From Cohnella abietis (GTDB lineage: Bacteria > Bacillota > Bacilli > Paenibacillales > Paenibacillaceae): DNA of 64,000 nucleotides. The stretch lies in assembly GCF_004295585.1 (NCBI RefSeq), contig NZ_AP019400.1:6107501-6171500 (forward strand), read 5' to 3'. The stretch's first letter is position 1. Every line of letters starts with the position of its first letter. The position numbers were made by a program, and so were the translations under genes. Of this stretch, positions 26,155 through 34,356 are shown one piece after another. Below the pieces are notes generated by a model that was given only the letters and a program-made list of their open reading frames with translations, ran no database searches and was not told the DNA's origin.

Positions 26155-26505
26155 TTAACCCTTTGGTTTTACAAATAGCGCGGCAATAAAAGAGAAAATA
26201 ATCGCTGCCGAAATGCCAGCACTCGTAACCTTGAAGATCCCTGTAATAATTCCAATCCATCCATCTTCTTTTAGTTCCTCTAAAGCTCCATGTACTAATG
26301 CATTACCAAAGCTCGTAATAGGTACGGAGGCACCTGCACCAGCAAACTCAACGAGCGGCTCATACCAACCAACCCCATCTAATGCCGCGCCTATTACAAC
26401 AAGCAATGCCATTGTATGAGCAGGTGTTAGCTTGAATACATCGAAGCAGATTTGTCCAAATATACAAATTGCCCCTCCTATTATAAATGCCCATAAATAA
26501 ATCAT
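26155..26505 (-). CDS. spoVAE: stage V sporulation protein AE (SpoVAEb)
   Basis: This 116-aa integral membrane protein has about four hydrophobic segments and the conserved GAGASVPITSFGNALVHGA segment. Together with SpoVAC and SpoVAD it moves Ca-dipicolinate across the inner spore membrane. Its ATG overlaps the spoVAD stop (ATGA). This is the short EB form; spoVAA, spoVAB, spoVAEA and spoVAF are not present here. Confidence 0.93.
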   Translation of the reverse strand: MIYLWAFIIGGAICIFGQICFDVFKLTPAHTMALLVVIGAALDGVGWYEPLVEFAGAGASVPITSFGNALVHGALEELKEDGWIGIITGIFKVTSAGISAAIIFSFIAALFVKPKG

Positions 26506-27518
26506 ATCTTATCCTCCATTTCCAGAGATACTGCATGAGCAATACAGGGAATAGTTTCTCCTTGTTGAAATGATATTGGGGATAATAATGCTCCGGTTGC
26601 CACTACAAGAATTCTTTTCAACTCCCCCTTGAGCATTCTTTTCATCAGATGCCCATAAGTGACAACTGCTGAACAACCGCAGCCACTCGCACCTGATTGC
26701 ACCGTTTGCTCTTCATAGTTGTAAATCATCATGCCGCAGTCGTAGTATTTCGTTTGGTCGATCTGAATCTTATGCTTCTCGAATAGGTCACACGCTATTT
26801 CGTATCCAATTCGTGAAAGATCACCTGTGACGATTAAATCATAATAGCCCGGCTCTATCCTCAGATCGCGCAAATGAGCTTGAATGGTATCAACAGCAGC
26901 TGGAGCCATCGCGGCACCCATGTTAAACGGATCAGTGATTCCCATGTCCACAATTCTACCTATAGTCGCAGATTTCACGGTTACACCTTTGCCATGCTCC
27001 GCAACGATTGAAGCTCCAGCGCCTGTTACTGTGAATTGAGCTGTTGGAGGTTTTTGAGAACCATATTCCGTTGGATAGCGAAATTGCTTCTCTACAGCTG
27101 CATTGTGACTACATGCACTAGCGAGTACGAATTTAGCTGAACGCGAATTGACAAGATTAGCTGCTAATGCAAGGCTTTCCATAGAAGTCGAACACGCCCC
27201 GAACACTCCCAAATAAGGAATGGCTAAAGTCCGCGCTGCGAAGCTGCTACTAATGATTTGATTCATCAGGTCTCCGCCAATAAAGAAATTGACTTGCTCT
27301 TGAGTTAGGCCTGCATTCTCAATAGCCAGCTTTGCAGCCTCTTCTAATAATGTTTTCTCTGCTTTTTCCCAGCTATCCTGACCCAGCATTAGGTCTCCAT
27401 GTATGATGTCAAAGTCATTAGCTAAAGGTCCTTGCCCTTCGAATGGACCAACTACCGTTCCAACTGCTCTTATTTTCGGATTGTTCTCAAATATCCAGCT
27501 TTGGTGTCCCTTAAGCAT
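26502..27518 (-). CDS. spoVAD: stage V sporulation protein AD (SpoVAD)
   Basis: This 338-aa soluble protein has a thiolase/ketoacyl-synthase-like fold and in B. subtilis binds dipicolinic acid on the outer face of the inner spore membrane. Landmarks are the start MLKGHQSWIFENNPKIRAVG, the ACSTSMESLALAANLV region around the former active-site Cys, and ASGCGCSAVVTYGHLM. TAGGAGG lies before the ATG. It follows spoVAC by 4 bp. Confidence 0.95.
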   Translation of the reverse strand: MLKGHQSWIFENNPKIRAVGTVVGPFEGQGPLANDFDIIHGDLMLGQDSWEKAEKTLLEEAAKLAIENAGLTQEQVNFFIGGDLMNQIISSSFAARTLAIPYLGVFGACSTSMESLALAANLVNSRSAKFVLASACSHNAAVEKQFRYPTEYGSQKPPTAQFTVTGAGASIVAEHGKGVTVKSATIGRIVDMGITDPFNMGAAMAPAAVDTIQAHLRDLRIEPGYYDLIVTGDLSRIGYEIACDLFEKHKIQIDQTKYYDCGMMIYNYEEQTVQSGASGCGCSAVVTYGHLMKRMLKGELKRILVVATGALLSPISFQQGETIPCIAHAVSLEMEDKI

Positions 27519-27522
27519 TAGA

Positions 27523-28005
27523 TCAACCTCCTACAGCACTCGGATTAAATATGAGATGAAGGACACCTACAATGAAGGCAGCAACTGTACCGAAAACAAT
27601 TACCGCACCTGCAAGCTCAAACATTTTGCCGCCAACTCCCAATACGATCCCTTCACTTCTATGCTCGATGGCTGCTGAAGCCATTGAATTGGCAAACCCC
27701 GTTACAGGAACAGCTGAACCTGCACCTGCCCATTGGGAAATTTTATCGTAAACACCCAAGCTGGTTAAAATGACAGAAATAATGATTAGTACGGCTACAG
27801 TAGGGTTACTTGCTTTTTTCTCGTCAAATCCGCCCCAGTGCACGAACATTTCTTGAATAGCTTGACCCAGTAAACAAATCGTTCCACCGACAAGAAAGGC
27901 CCGAGAGCAATTTTTTAGAACCGGTCTAGCAGGCTCCCTTTTCTTTACCAGCTCCTTGTACTCCTTCTGCACTGGGGTTAGTTTTTTTTTACTGCTGCTC
28001 GTCAT
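27523..28005 (-). CDS. spoVAC: stage V sporulation protein AC (SpoVAC)
   Basis: This 160-aa membrane protein has a charged N-terminus (first ~30 residues rich in Lys) and about four hydrophobic segments, with GAGSAVPVTGFANSMASAA resembling the SpoVAE motif. SpoVAC acts as a mechanosensitive channel for dipicolinate release. GGGAG lies before the ATG. It lies 14 bp downstream of the 2Duf-type gene. Confidence 0.94.
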   Translation of the reverse strand: MTSSSKKKLTPVQKEYKELVKKREPARPVLKNCSRAFLVGGTICLLGQAIQEMFVHWGGFDEKKASNPTVAVLIIISVILTSLGVYDKISQWAGAGSAVPVTGFANSMASAAIEHRSEGIVLGVGGKMFELAGAVIVFGTVAAFIVGVLHLIFNPSAVGG

Positions 28006-28019
28006 ATATATACACTCCC

Positions 28020-28880
28020 TTATCGATGAAGAATTGGCGTAACCTCTTTAATGATTGTTTGCATCTCAATTGCACATTGCTCATACATCTTTTTTGCTTT
28101 CTCATTTCTTGTGGTCAGTCCGAATAACATAAGATCTGCTTCGCATTTTTTTAACGTTGCAAATAACTTTTCCTTTTCCTGCGGCTTAGCCACCTTTAAC
28201 TGATCATCATACAAATCCACATAAAATTCGCCGTATGTGTCGACCTGCCCAAGGTACACATTCTCCGCAGTAACACCAAGCTTCTCCAACTCCGTATTCA
28301 ACCACTGTCGGCTTAATCCAATTGTTGCCAAGGGCTCGTCCATTATTTTTCCATCCATAATAACCGCTTGAGGCTCCTGCTCTGGTCCAACCTTGATTCC
28401 TAGATGCTTCGGAGTCAGCGGTTGATTTTCTCTCGTAAGCAGTACATTAATATCTCCGCTTGGTTCAATGATCGCGAACTCCACATCCGCTACCTTAAAC
28501 GCCATTTTCTTGCGTAGCTGTTCCATGAGCTCATCTGTTGTGAGTCTTTCCTTTTTTAGATTATCTTCAAGCACTTTTCCATCTTTAATTAGAACAGTTC
28601 CTTTGCTTTCAAAAAAATCTCTCATTTTCTTACTTTTGAGTTGGAGAAATTCAATCCCGAGTGAGAAGAGCGCCCACACGCCTACTGCTACGATCCCAAG
28701 ATGCAAATTCGTATTTAAGTCCAATGAGATGTAGGCAACAATGCTCCCGAGTGTAATTCCGGTAATATATTCAAAAAGAGACATCTGTGATACTTGCCTT
28801 TTCCCTAAAACCTTCGTAACTATGAAGAGCACAACAACTGCCAATAACGTTCGTAAAGCCACTTCAATCCAATCAGGCAC
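28020..28880 (-). CDS. DUF421 + DUF1657 membrane protein (2Duf type)
   Basis: This 286-aa protein has three membrane segments in the first ~80 residues, followed by a DUF421 (YetF-like) cytoplasmic domain (about 85-210) containing the VLGKRQVSQMSLFEYI signature after TM1. The last ~65 residues (FATLKKCEADLMLFGLTTRNEKAKKMYEQC...) match the stand-alone DUF1657 protein encoded next door. In the Bacillus spoVA2mob operon a protein with this same pair of domains, 2Duf, raises spore wet-heat resistance by altering the inner membrane. The start is GTG (28878-28880) behind GGAGGAGG. It leads the spoVAC-VAD-VAE operon. The functional assignment is by analogy. Confidence 0.88.
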   Translation of the reverse strand: MPDWIEVALRTLLAVVVLFIVTKVLGKRQVSQMSLFEYITGITLGSIVAYISLDLNTNLHLGIVAVGVWALFSLGIEFLQLKSKKMRDFFESKGTVLIKDGKVLEDNLKKERLTTDELMEQLRKKMAFKVADVEFAIIEPSGDINVLLTRENQPLTPKHLGIKVGPEQEPQAVIMDGKIMDEPLATIGLSRQWLNTELEKLGVTAENVYLGQVDTYGEFYVDLYDDQLKVAKPQEKEKLFATLKKCEADLMLFGLTTRNEKAKKMYEQCAIEMQTIIKEVTPILHR

Positions 28881-28923
28881 GTGACAAGCCTCCTCCTCAT
28901 GGTCAACAAGTCGCAATGTTATT

Positions 28924-28953
28924 TATGTTCTGTTAAGATCATCTATTTTATGA
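28924..28953 (-). promoter_or_regulatory. sigma-G-like promoter of the 2Duf-spoVA operon
   Basis: On the minus strand TCATA (28949-28953) and GAACATA (28924-28930) are 18 bp apart, a partial fit to GHATR-N18-CATWHTA. Its -35 region is the mirror image of the one on the other strand at 29000. Confidence 0.4.
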
Positions 28954-28999
28954 AGTCACCCTAGAGAGATCTTCTGGTTTAGAAGGGAATAGTTTCTCC

Positions 29000-29029
29000 G
29001 CATAAAATAGACCTTTAGCTACGATAATA
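29000..29029 (+). promoter_or_regulatory. sigma-G promoter of the DUF1657 gene
   Basis: GCATA (29000-29004) and GATAATA (29023-29029) are 18 bp apart and fit the sigma-G consensus with a single mismatch. It lies 29 bp upstream of the DUF1657 start codon, in front of GGGAGGTG. Confidence 0.62.
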
Positions 29030-29057
29030 ATGTTGTTGTAGACGGGAGGTGATTTCA

Positions 29058-29264
29058 TTGACAGTAGCATCTGATGTAAAAACATGTGTTGCCTCACTTA
29101 AGAGCGCTCAAGCAAGTCTTGAGCAATTCGCCCTGGCCACTCAAAACCAAGAAGCTAAAACTCTCTTCACAAATTGCGCAGGACAGACTCAACAAATTGT
29201 CCAGCAGGTGGAAACCCGGGTACAACAATTAGAAAACGAAGAACCGCAATATAAAGGCTTCTAA
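29058..29264 (+). CDS. DUF1657 domain protein
   Basis: This 68-aa helical protein starts at TTG (29058), six bases after GGGAGGTG; an in-frame GTG lies inside that site. It carries two Cys (KTCVASLK and FTNCAGQ) spaced as in the C-terminal domain of the neighbouring 2Duf-type protein, and is Gln-rich near its end. DUF1657 genes accompany spoVA2mob-type operons in heat-resistant Bacillus spores. It is divergent from the spoVA operon and has its own sigma-G-like promoter and terminator. Its molecular role is unknown. Confidence 0.85.
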   Translation: MTVASDVKTCVASLKSAQASLEQFALATQNQEAKTLFTNCAGQTQQIVQQVETRVQQLENEEPQYKGF

Positions 29265-29287
29265 ATTACCAACTCATTATGCAAAAC

Positions 29288-29330
29288 AAAAGATGCATTC
29301 CCTCCCTATAAGAGGTGAATGCATCTTTTT
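29288..29330 (+). terminator. terminator of the DUF1657 gene
   Basis: A 13-bp perfect stem (29288-29300 with 29317-29329) is followed by a T-run. Confidence 0.9.
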
Positions 29331-29420
29331 GCCGTCTTCAAACTAATTTCTAGTCCCCATCATGTCTGTTACTTATCAGCCATATAAATAAGACAGGCAT
29401 GCTGAAAGGACTGGTTTTAT

Positions 29421-30008
29421 TTGCCCTCCCTCTATCAAAGTATTACGATTATTATTGGAAGCTTATTAATTGCTTTAGGGATAGACTTTTTTCTAATTCC
29501 AATTAAAGTACTCGATGGAGGATTCATCGGGTTAGCGCTTATCGCGAACTATATATATGAAGCAAGAGTTGGAATCGTCTTTACTTTATTGAGTCTACCC
29601 GTATTTATATATACCTGGTACAACGCTCGCGGCATGTTCATTCATAGTCTCATCGGAATGATCCTGCTCTCTTACTTCATTGATTTATTCGAGGTTTATT
29701 CTCCATTCAGTTCCTTCGTTCATTCCCAACCCTTCGCCTCCTCGGTTATAGGAGGAACATGCATTGGTATCGGATTTGGCGTTCTTCTTCGAAATGATGC
29801 AAGTACAGGGGGCATGGACTTACTTGCCAAACTAATGGCTAGGCGCTTACGGCTCAATGTAGGAATTTTAATATTAATTATGGATGCCTTCGTCGTTATT
29901 TTAGGTGGAATGCTTTTTTCTATTGATACTTTCTTCTTATCCATCGCTACGATTACTGCTGAAGGTTTGGCTACCAGCTTGTATACGAGTAAGTTCTTTT
30001 CAGATTAA
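29421..30008 (+). CDS. YitT/YczE-like membrane protein, short form
   Basis: This 195-aa protein has about six membrane segments. It contains the IKVLDGGFIGLALI and LRNDASTGGMDLLAKL segments typical of the membrane part (DUF161) of YitT-family proteins. Most YitT proteins (about 280 aa) also carry a C-terminal cytoplasmic DUF2179 domain; here the protein ends just after the last membrane segment with a normal stop, so it is either a short family branch or a truncated copy. It starts at TTG with AAAGGA ten bases upstream. Function and substrate are unknown. Confidence 0.75.
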   Translation: MPSLYQSITIIIGSLLIALGIDFFLIPIKVLDGGFIGLALIANYIYEARVGIVFTLLSLPVFIYTWYNARGMFIHSLIGMILLSYFIDLFEVYSPFSSFVHSQPFASSVIGGTCIGIGFGVLLRNDASTGGMDLLAKLMARRLRLNVGILILIMDAFVVILGGMLFSIDTFFLSIATITAEGLATSLYTSKFFSD

Positions 30009-30343
30009 CTTTTAATGGGAACATGTGGCTAGCGAACTCATTAACTCTTATATGATCGAAAATGTAATGTTTTATTTGTTATATCCTGTAAAGTAGCGCC
30101 GCCCCTCCTAATAATGACTCAATAACGCAATGAAGTTCGTTAGAAAAAATAAGAGTTCATTCTATTGGCAATAAGCACAATAGAGTTTAGCTAGGGTACT
30201 TTCTGATCGTATAAGAAAAACGTCTATCCTTATTCATCCATACTACCTCAAAATTCGACTCCGCTATGTATATCGATGCATTCCTCCGCACATCTCCCCC
30301 TGCAAACTTACATGCTATGGCTTGTTAACGTAATAACGAAATT
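30009..30343 (+). other. intergenic region without a recognised gene
   Basis: This is AT-rich sequence with no supported ORF and no clear terminator for the YitT-like gene. It holds copy 2 of the interspersed motif (30197-30216). A 9-bp inverted repeat (ACTCTTAT near 30040 and ATAAGAGT near 30152) spans about 100 bp and is probably chance. Confidence 0.5.
30197..30216 (+). repeat. interspersed motif copy 2
   Basis: TACTTTCTGATCGTATAAG resembles the copy near 1958 (which has GATCGTACAAG) in both core and right flank. Confidence 0.45.
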
Positions 30344-30367
30344 GTGTGCCATTCTTGCCTCAGACAC

Positions 30368-30423
30368 TACTCCCTACTCCCTACTCCCTACTCCCTACTC
30401 CCTACTCCCTACTCCCTACTCCC
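30368..30423 (+). repeat. (TACTCCC)8 microsatellite
   Basis: Eight perfect head-to-tail copies of a 7-bp unit, followed by a degenerate C-rich end. The unit length is not a multiple of three, so it is unlikely to be coding. Such tracts change length by slippage. Confidence 0.95.
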
Positions 30424-30465
30424 CTCCCCGTTCAGGTACCTAGTGGGAGAGATTTTTGAATTATC

Positions 30466-30870
30466 GTTATCGTTGCATTTTGCGACGATGGGCATGGCTT
30501 TGCTAGGTTTCGGATCGTTATCGTCGCATTTTGCGACGATGGGCTTGGCTTTGCTAGGTTTCGACTCGTTATCGTCGCATTTTGCGACGATAGGCTTGGC
30601 TTGGCTTGGTTAGGTTTCAGCTCGTCATCGTCGCATTTTGCGACGATAGGCTTGGCTTAGTTAGGTTTCTGCTCGTTATCGTCGCAAAATGCGACGATGG
30701 GATGGGCTTCGTTAGGTTTCAGCTCGTCATCGTCGCAATTTGCGACGATGAGCCGGGTTTGGTTAGGTTTCGGATCATTATCGTCACAATTTGCGACGAT
30801 GGGCTTGGCTTTGCTAGGTTTCGGATCGTCATCGTCGCATTTTGCGACGATAGGCTTGGGTTGGAGGGTT
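30466..30870 (+). repeat. tandem array of eight 51-bp hairpin repeats
   Basis: Eight copies at 30469, 30520, 30571, 30627, 30678, 30729, 30780 and 30831 (positions of the palindrome starts). Period is exactly 51 bp except for one 56-bp step. Each carries the inverted repeat ATCGTCGCA-NNN-TGCGACGAT (nine pairs, 3-nt loop) followed by a G/T-rich stretch ending GGTTTC. The loop is TTT, AAA or ATT while the stem is kept almost perfectly. Not a CRISPR: there are no unique spacers. Confidence 0.93.
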
Positions 30871-30873
30871 GGA

Positions 30874-30893
30874 TTTTATACTTTCTGATAGTC
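30874..30893 (+). repeat. interspersed motif copy 3
   Basis: TTTATACTTTCTGATAGT lies between the end of the hairpin array and the T-run of the tuf terminator. Confidence 0.5.
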
Positions 30894-30896
30894 GCA

Positions 30897-30939
30897 CAAA
30901 AAAAGGGTTGAATCAGCATAATGCTGACTCAACCCTTTT
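30897..30939 (-). terminator. tuf terminator
   Basis: A stem of about 18 pairs with one mismatch (30901-30919 with 30920-30939 on the minus strand) is followed by seven Ts. Confidence 0.92.
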
Positions 30940-30956
30940 GGGTTTATAACAACTAA

Positions 30957-32147
30957 TTACTTCTGGATAGAAGCAACTGCACCAGCGCCTACAGTACGTC
31001 CGCCTTCGCGAATAGCGAAGCGAGTACCGTCTTCAACAGCGATTGGAGCGATTAGGGAAACAGTAACCTCGATGTTATCACCAGGCATAACCATTTCAGT
31101 ACCTTCTGGCAGGTTGATGATGCCAGTTACGTCTGTTGTCCGGAAGTAGAACTGTGGACGGTAGCCTGTGAAGAAAGGCTTATGACGGCCACCTTCAGCA
31201 GAAGTCAGAACGTAGATTTGTGCAGTGAATTCAGTGTGAGGCTTAACTGAACCTGGTTTCGCGATTACTTGACCGCGCTCGATGTCTTTACGGTCTACAC
31301 CGCGAAGCAATGCTCCAACGTTGTCACCAGCTTGAGCTTGATCTAGCAATTTACGGAACATTTCTACACCAGTACAAACGGATTTGCGAGTTTCTTCTTG
31401 CAAGCCGATGATTTCAACTTCGTCACCAACTTTGATAATTCCACGCTCAACACGGCCTGTAGCAACAGTACCACGACCAGTGATTGTGAAAACATCCTCA
31501 ACTGGCATCAAGAAAGGCTTGTCAGTTGCACGTTCTGGTTGTGGGATGTAAGAATCAACAGCTTCGAAAAGCTCGATTACTTTGTCAGCCCATGCGCCAT
31601 CAGGATTTTGCAATGCTTCACGAGCAGCACCACGGATAATTGGAGTGTCATCGCCTGGGAAATCATACTCGTTCAGAAGGTCGCGAACTTCCATCTCAAC
31701 AAGCTCAAGCAATTCATCATCTTCAACCATGTCGCATTTGTTCAAGAATACAACGATGTAAGGAACGCCTACTTGCTTAGAAAGCAAGATGTGCTCACGC
31801 GTTTGTGGCATAGGGCCATCAGCTGCGGATACAACTAGGATTGCTCCGTCCATTTGTGCTGCACCTGTGATCATGTTCTTAACATAGTCAGCATGTCCAG
31901 GACAGTCAACGTGTGCATAGTGACGGTTAGGTGTTTCGTACTCAACGTGTGCTGTGGAAATTGTAATTCCACGCTCGCGCTCTTCTGGTGCTTTGTCGAT
32001 TTGGTCGAACGCTACTGCAGCTCCACCATAACGCTTGGAAAGTACAGTTGTGATTGCAGCTGTCAATGTCGTTTTACCGTGATCGACGTGACCGATAGTA
32101 CCGATGTTTACGTGTGGTTTGTTACGTTCAAACTTAGCCTTTGCCAT
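30957..32147 (-). CDS. tuf: elongation factor Tu
   Basis: This 396-aa GTPase delivers aminoacyl-tRNA to the ribosome. G-domain motifs are GHVDHGKT (P-loop), RGITI (switch I), DCPGH, NKCD and the SAL-equivalent region, followed by two beta-barrel domains. It lies 96 bp downstream of fusA at the end of the str operon, behind GGAGG, and is followed by a strong terminator. Confidence 0.99.
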   Translation of the reverse strand: MAKAKFERNKPHVNIGTIGHVDHGKTTLTAAITTVLSKRYGGAAVAFDQIDKAPEERERGITISTAHVEYETPNRHYAHVDCPGHADYVKNMITGAAQMDGAILVVSAADGPMPQTREHILLSKQVGVPYIVVFLNKCDMVEDDELLELVEMEVRDLLNEYDFPGDDTPIIRGAAREALQNPDGAWADKVIELFEAVDSYIPQPERATDKPFLMPVEDVFTITGRGTVATGRVERGIIKVGDEVEIIGLQEETRKSVCTGVEMFRKLLDQAQAGDNVGALLRGVDRKDIERGQVIAKPGSVKPHTEFTAQIYVLTSAEGGRHKPFFTGYRPQFYFRTTDVTGIINLPEGTEMVMPGDNIEVTVSLIAPIAVEDGTRFAIREGGRTVGAGAVASIQK

Positions 32148-32243
32148 GATTGCTGTTCCTCCTTAATAATTCAAAAAGTTATATTTGTTGGCGGGAGGGT
32201 GAGCCTAATGCTTATCCCATTCCCGACCACTTCCTCAATTTGC

Positions 32244-34319
32244 TTATGCGCCTTTGTGCTTAGCAATAATCTCTTCAGAGATTGATTTCGGCACTTCTTC
32301 GTAGTGGGACAATTCCATTGAGAACACCCCACGACCTTGTGTACCGGAACGAAGCGTTGTGGAATATCCGAACATTTCCGCGAGTGGAACTTTCGCACGA
32401 ACGATTTGCGCGCCGAAACGCGAATCCGTTCCTTCGATACGACCACGACGAGAGCTCATCATTCCCATTACATCGCCCATGTACTCTTCAGGCACGGTTA
32501 CTTCTACTTTCATGATAGGCTCTAGCAAGCAAGGGCTACATTTGTCCTTAGCTGCTTTAAGCGCTAACGATCCAGCAATTTTGAACGCCATCTCCGAGGA
32601 GTCAACGTCATGGTACGATCCGTCAACAACAACAGCTTTAATATCAACTAGCGGGAAGCCAGCGATTACACCGTTTTTCATCGACTCTTCGATACCAGCT
32701 TGGATTGGAGCGATAAATTCTTTTGGAATCGATCCACCAACCGTTTTGTTTTCGAAAATGAAACCTTCGCCTGGCTCAAGTGGTGTAAACTCAACCCAAC
32801 AATGTCCGAATTGACCTTTACCACCGGATTGACGTACGAATTTACCTTCGACCTTCGCAGGGACACGGAATGTTTCACGGTAAGCAACTTGTGGTTTACC
32901 AACATTCGTCTCAACTTTGAATTCACGAAGCATACGGTCAACGAGAATTTCCAAGTGAAGCTCACCCATACCTGCAATGATTGTCTGGCCAGTTTCTTCG
33001 TCCGTGTGAGCACGGAACGTAGGATCTTCCTCAGACAGCTTCTGCAAAGCAATACCCATCTTATCTTGGTCTGCTTTTGTTTTCGGCTCAACCGCAAGCT
33101 GGATAACCGGCTCAGGGAAGTTCATTGATTCAAGAATTACAGGGTTTTTCTCATCACACAGTGTATCACCTGTTGTTGTATCTTTAAGACCAACAGCAGC
33201 TGCGATATCACCAGCATGTACTTCACTGATTTCCTGACGGCTGTTCGCATGCATTTGCAAAATACGGCCAACACGTTCGCGTTTACCTTTAGTCGCATTA
33301 ACAACATATGAGCCTGCGCTCAATATACCGGAATAAACGCGGAAGAAAGTCAAACGACCAACATAAGGGTCAGTCATGATTTTGAAAGCAAGTGCAGCGA
33401 ATGGAGCAGTGTCAGAAGATTCCCGAGTTGTTTCCGTACCATCGTCTAGATGACCTGTAATAGCAGGTACATCAAGAGGAGATGGAAGGAAGTTAACTAC
33501 TGCATCCAACATCGGCTGAACGCCTTTGTTACGGTAAGAGGAACCACATACGACTGGGAAGATTTTCACTTCACAGACGCCTTTACGAAGAGCAGCTTTG
33601 ATTTCCGGGATAGTGAGTTCTTCACCCTCTAGGAATTTCATTGTCAGTTCTTCATCAAGCTCTGCAACTTTCTCTACCAGGATAGCGCGCAGTTCTTCAA
33701 CTTGAGCTTCATATTCTGCAGGAATTTCAATTTTCTCTGGATCTTTACCGAGATCATCTTTGTATTTATAAGCAACCCGTTCAATCAGGTCGATCATTCC
33801 TACAAAAACATCCTCAGCGCCCATAGGCAATTGAATAGCTACAGCATTAGCGTTCAAGCGCAACTTCATGTCTCTTACAACATTAAGGAAATCTGCACCT
33901 ATAATATCCATTTTGTTAACATAAGCAATACGAGGAACGCCGTAACGGTCAGCTTGACGCCATACTGTTTCGGATTGTGGTTCCACGCCTTCTTTGGCAC
34001 TAAATACGCCTACGGCCCCATCCAATACGCGCAAGGAGCGCTCAACCTCTACCGTAAAGTCAACGTGACCCGGAGTGTCGATAATATTAATACGGTGACC
34101 ATCCCATTGAGCGGTTGTAGCAGCAGAAGTAATTGTAATTCCGCGCTCTTGCTCTTGCTCCATCCAGTCCATTGTAGCGGCGCCTTCATGCACTTCGCCG
34201 ATCTTATGAACACGTCCGGTGTAGAACAAAATCCGTTCAGTTGTTGTGGTTTTACCCGCATCAATATGCGCCATAATACCGATATTACGCGTATTTTGCA
34301 AGGAGAACTCTCTAGCCAT
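32244..34319 (-). CDS. fusA: elongation factor G
   Basis: This 691-aa GTPase drives translocation. It starts MAREFSLQNTRNIGIMAH behind GGGAG; six codons of open frame upstream are not used. Visible motifs are AHIDAGKTT, RGITI, DTPGHVDF and NKMD, with domain IV and V toward the C-terminus. It lies between rpsG and tuf. The sites of common fusidic-acid changes look ordinary. Confidence 0.99.
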   Translation of the reverse strand: MAREFSLQNTRNIGIMAHIDAGKTTTTERILFYTGRVHKIGEVHEGAATMDWMEQEQERGITITSAATTAQWDGHRINIIDTPGHVDFTVEVERSLRVLDGAVGVFSAKEGVEPQSETVWRQADRYGVPRIAYVNKMDIIGADFLNVVRDMKLRLNANAVAIQLPMGAEDVFVGMIDLIERVAYKYKDDLGKDPEKIEIPAEYEAQVEELRAILVEKVAELDEELTMKFLEGEELTIPEIKAALRKGVCEVKIFPVVCGSSYRNKGVQPMLDAVVNFLPSPLDVPAITGHLDDGTETTRESSDTAPFAALAFKIMTDPYVGRLTFFRVYSGILSAGSYVVNATKGKRERVGRILQMHANSRQEISEVHAGDIAAAVGLKDTTTGDTLCDEKNPVILESMNFPEPVIQLAVEPKTKADQDKMGIALQKLSEEDPTFRAHTDEETGQTIIAGMGELHLEILVDRMLREFKVETNVGKPQVAYRETFRVPAKVEGKFVRQSGGKGQFGHCWVEFTPLEPGEGFIFENKTVGGSIPKEFIAPIQAGIEESMKNGVIAGFPLVDIKAVVVDGSYHDVDSSEMAFKIAGSLALKAAKDKCSPCLLEPIMKVEVTVPEEYMGDVMGMMSSRRGRIEGTDSRFGAQIVRAKVPLAEMFGYSTTLRSGTQGRGVFSMELSHYEEVPKSISEEIIAKHKGA

Positions 34320-34356
34320 GATACAGTCTCCCTTCATTTATCTTACTTATGCGATT

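Noticed and set aside
30466..30870. Possible CRISPR array
   Set aside because: The whole 51-bp unit repeats with no unique spacers, the conserved part is a 21-bp palindrome, and no cas genes are present.
30606..30911. 101-codon open frame with 17-residue repeats
   Set aside because: It exists only because 51 is a multiple of three; it has no ribosome site, an abrupt start inside the array, and its end runs into the tuf terminator.
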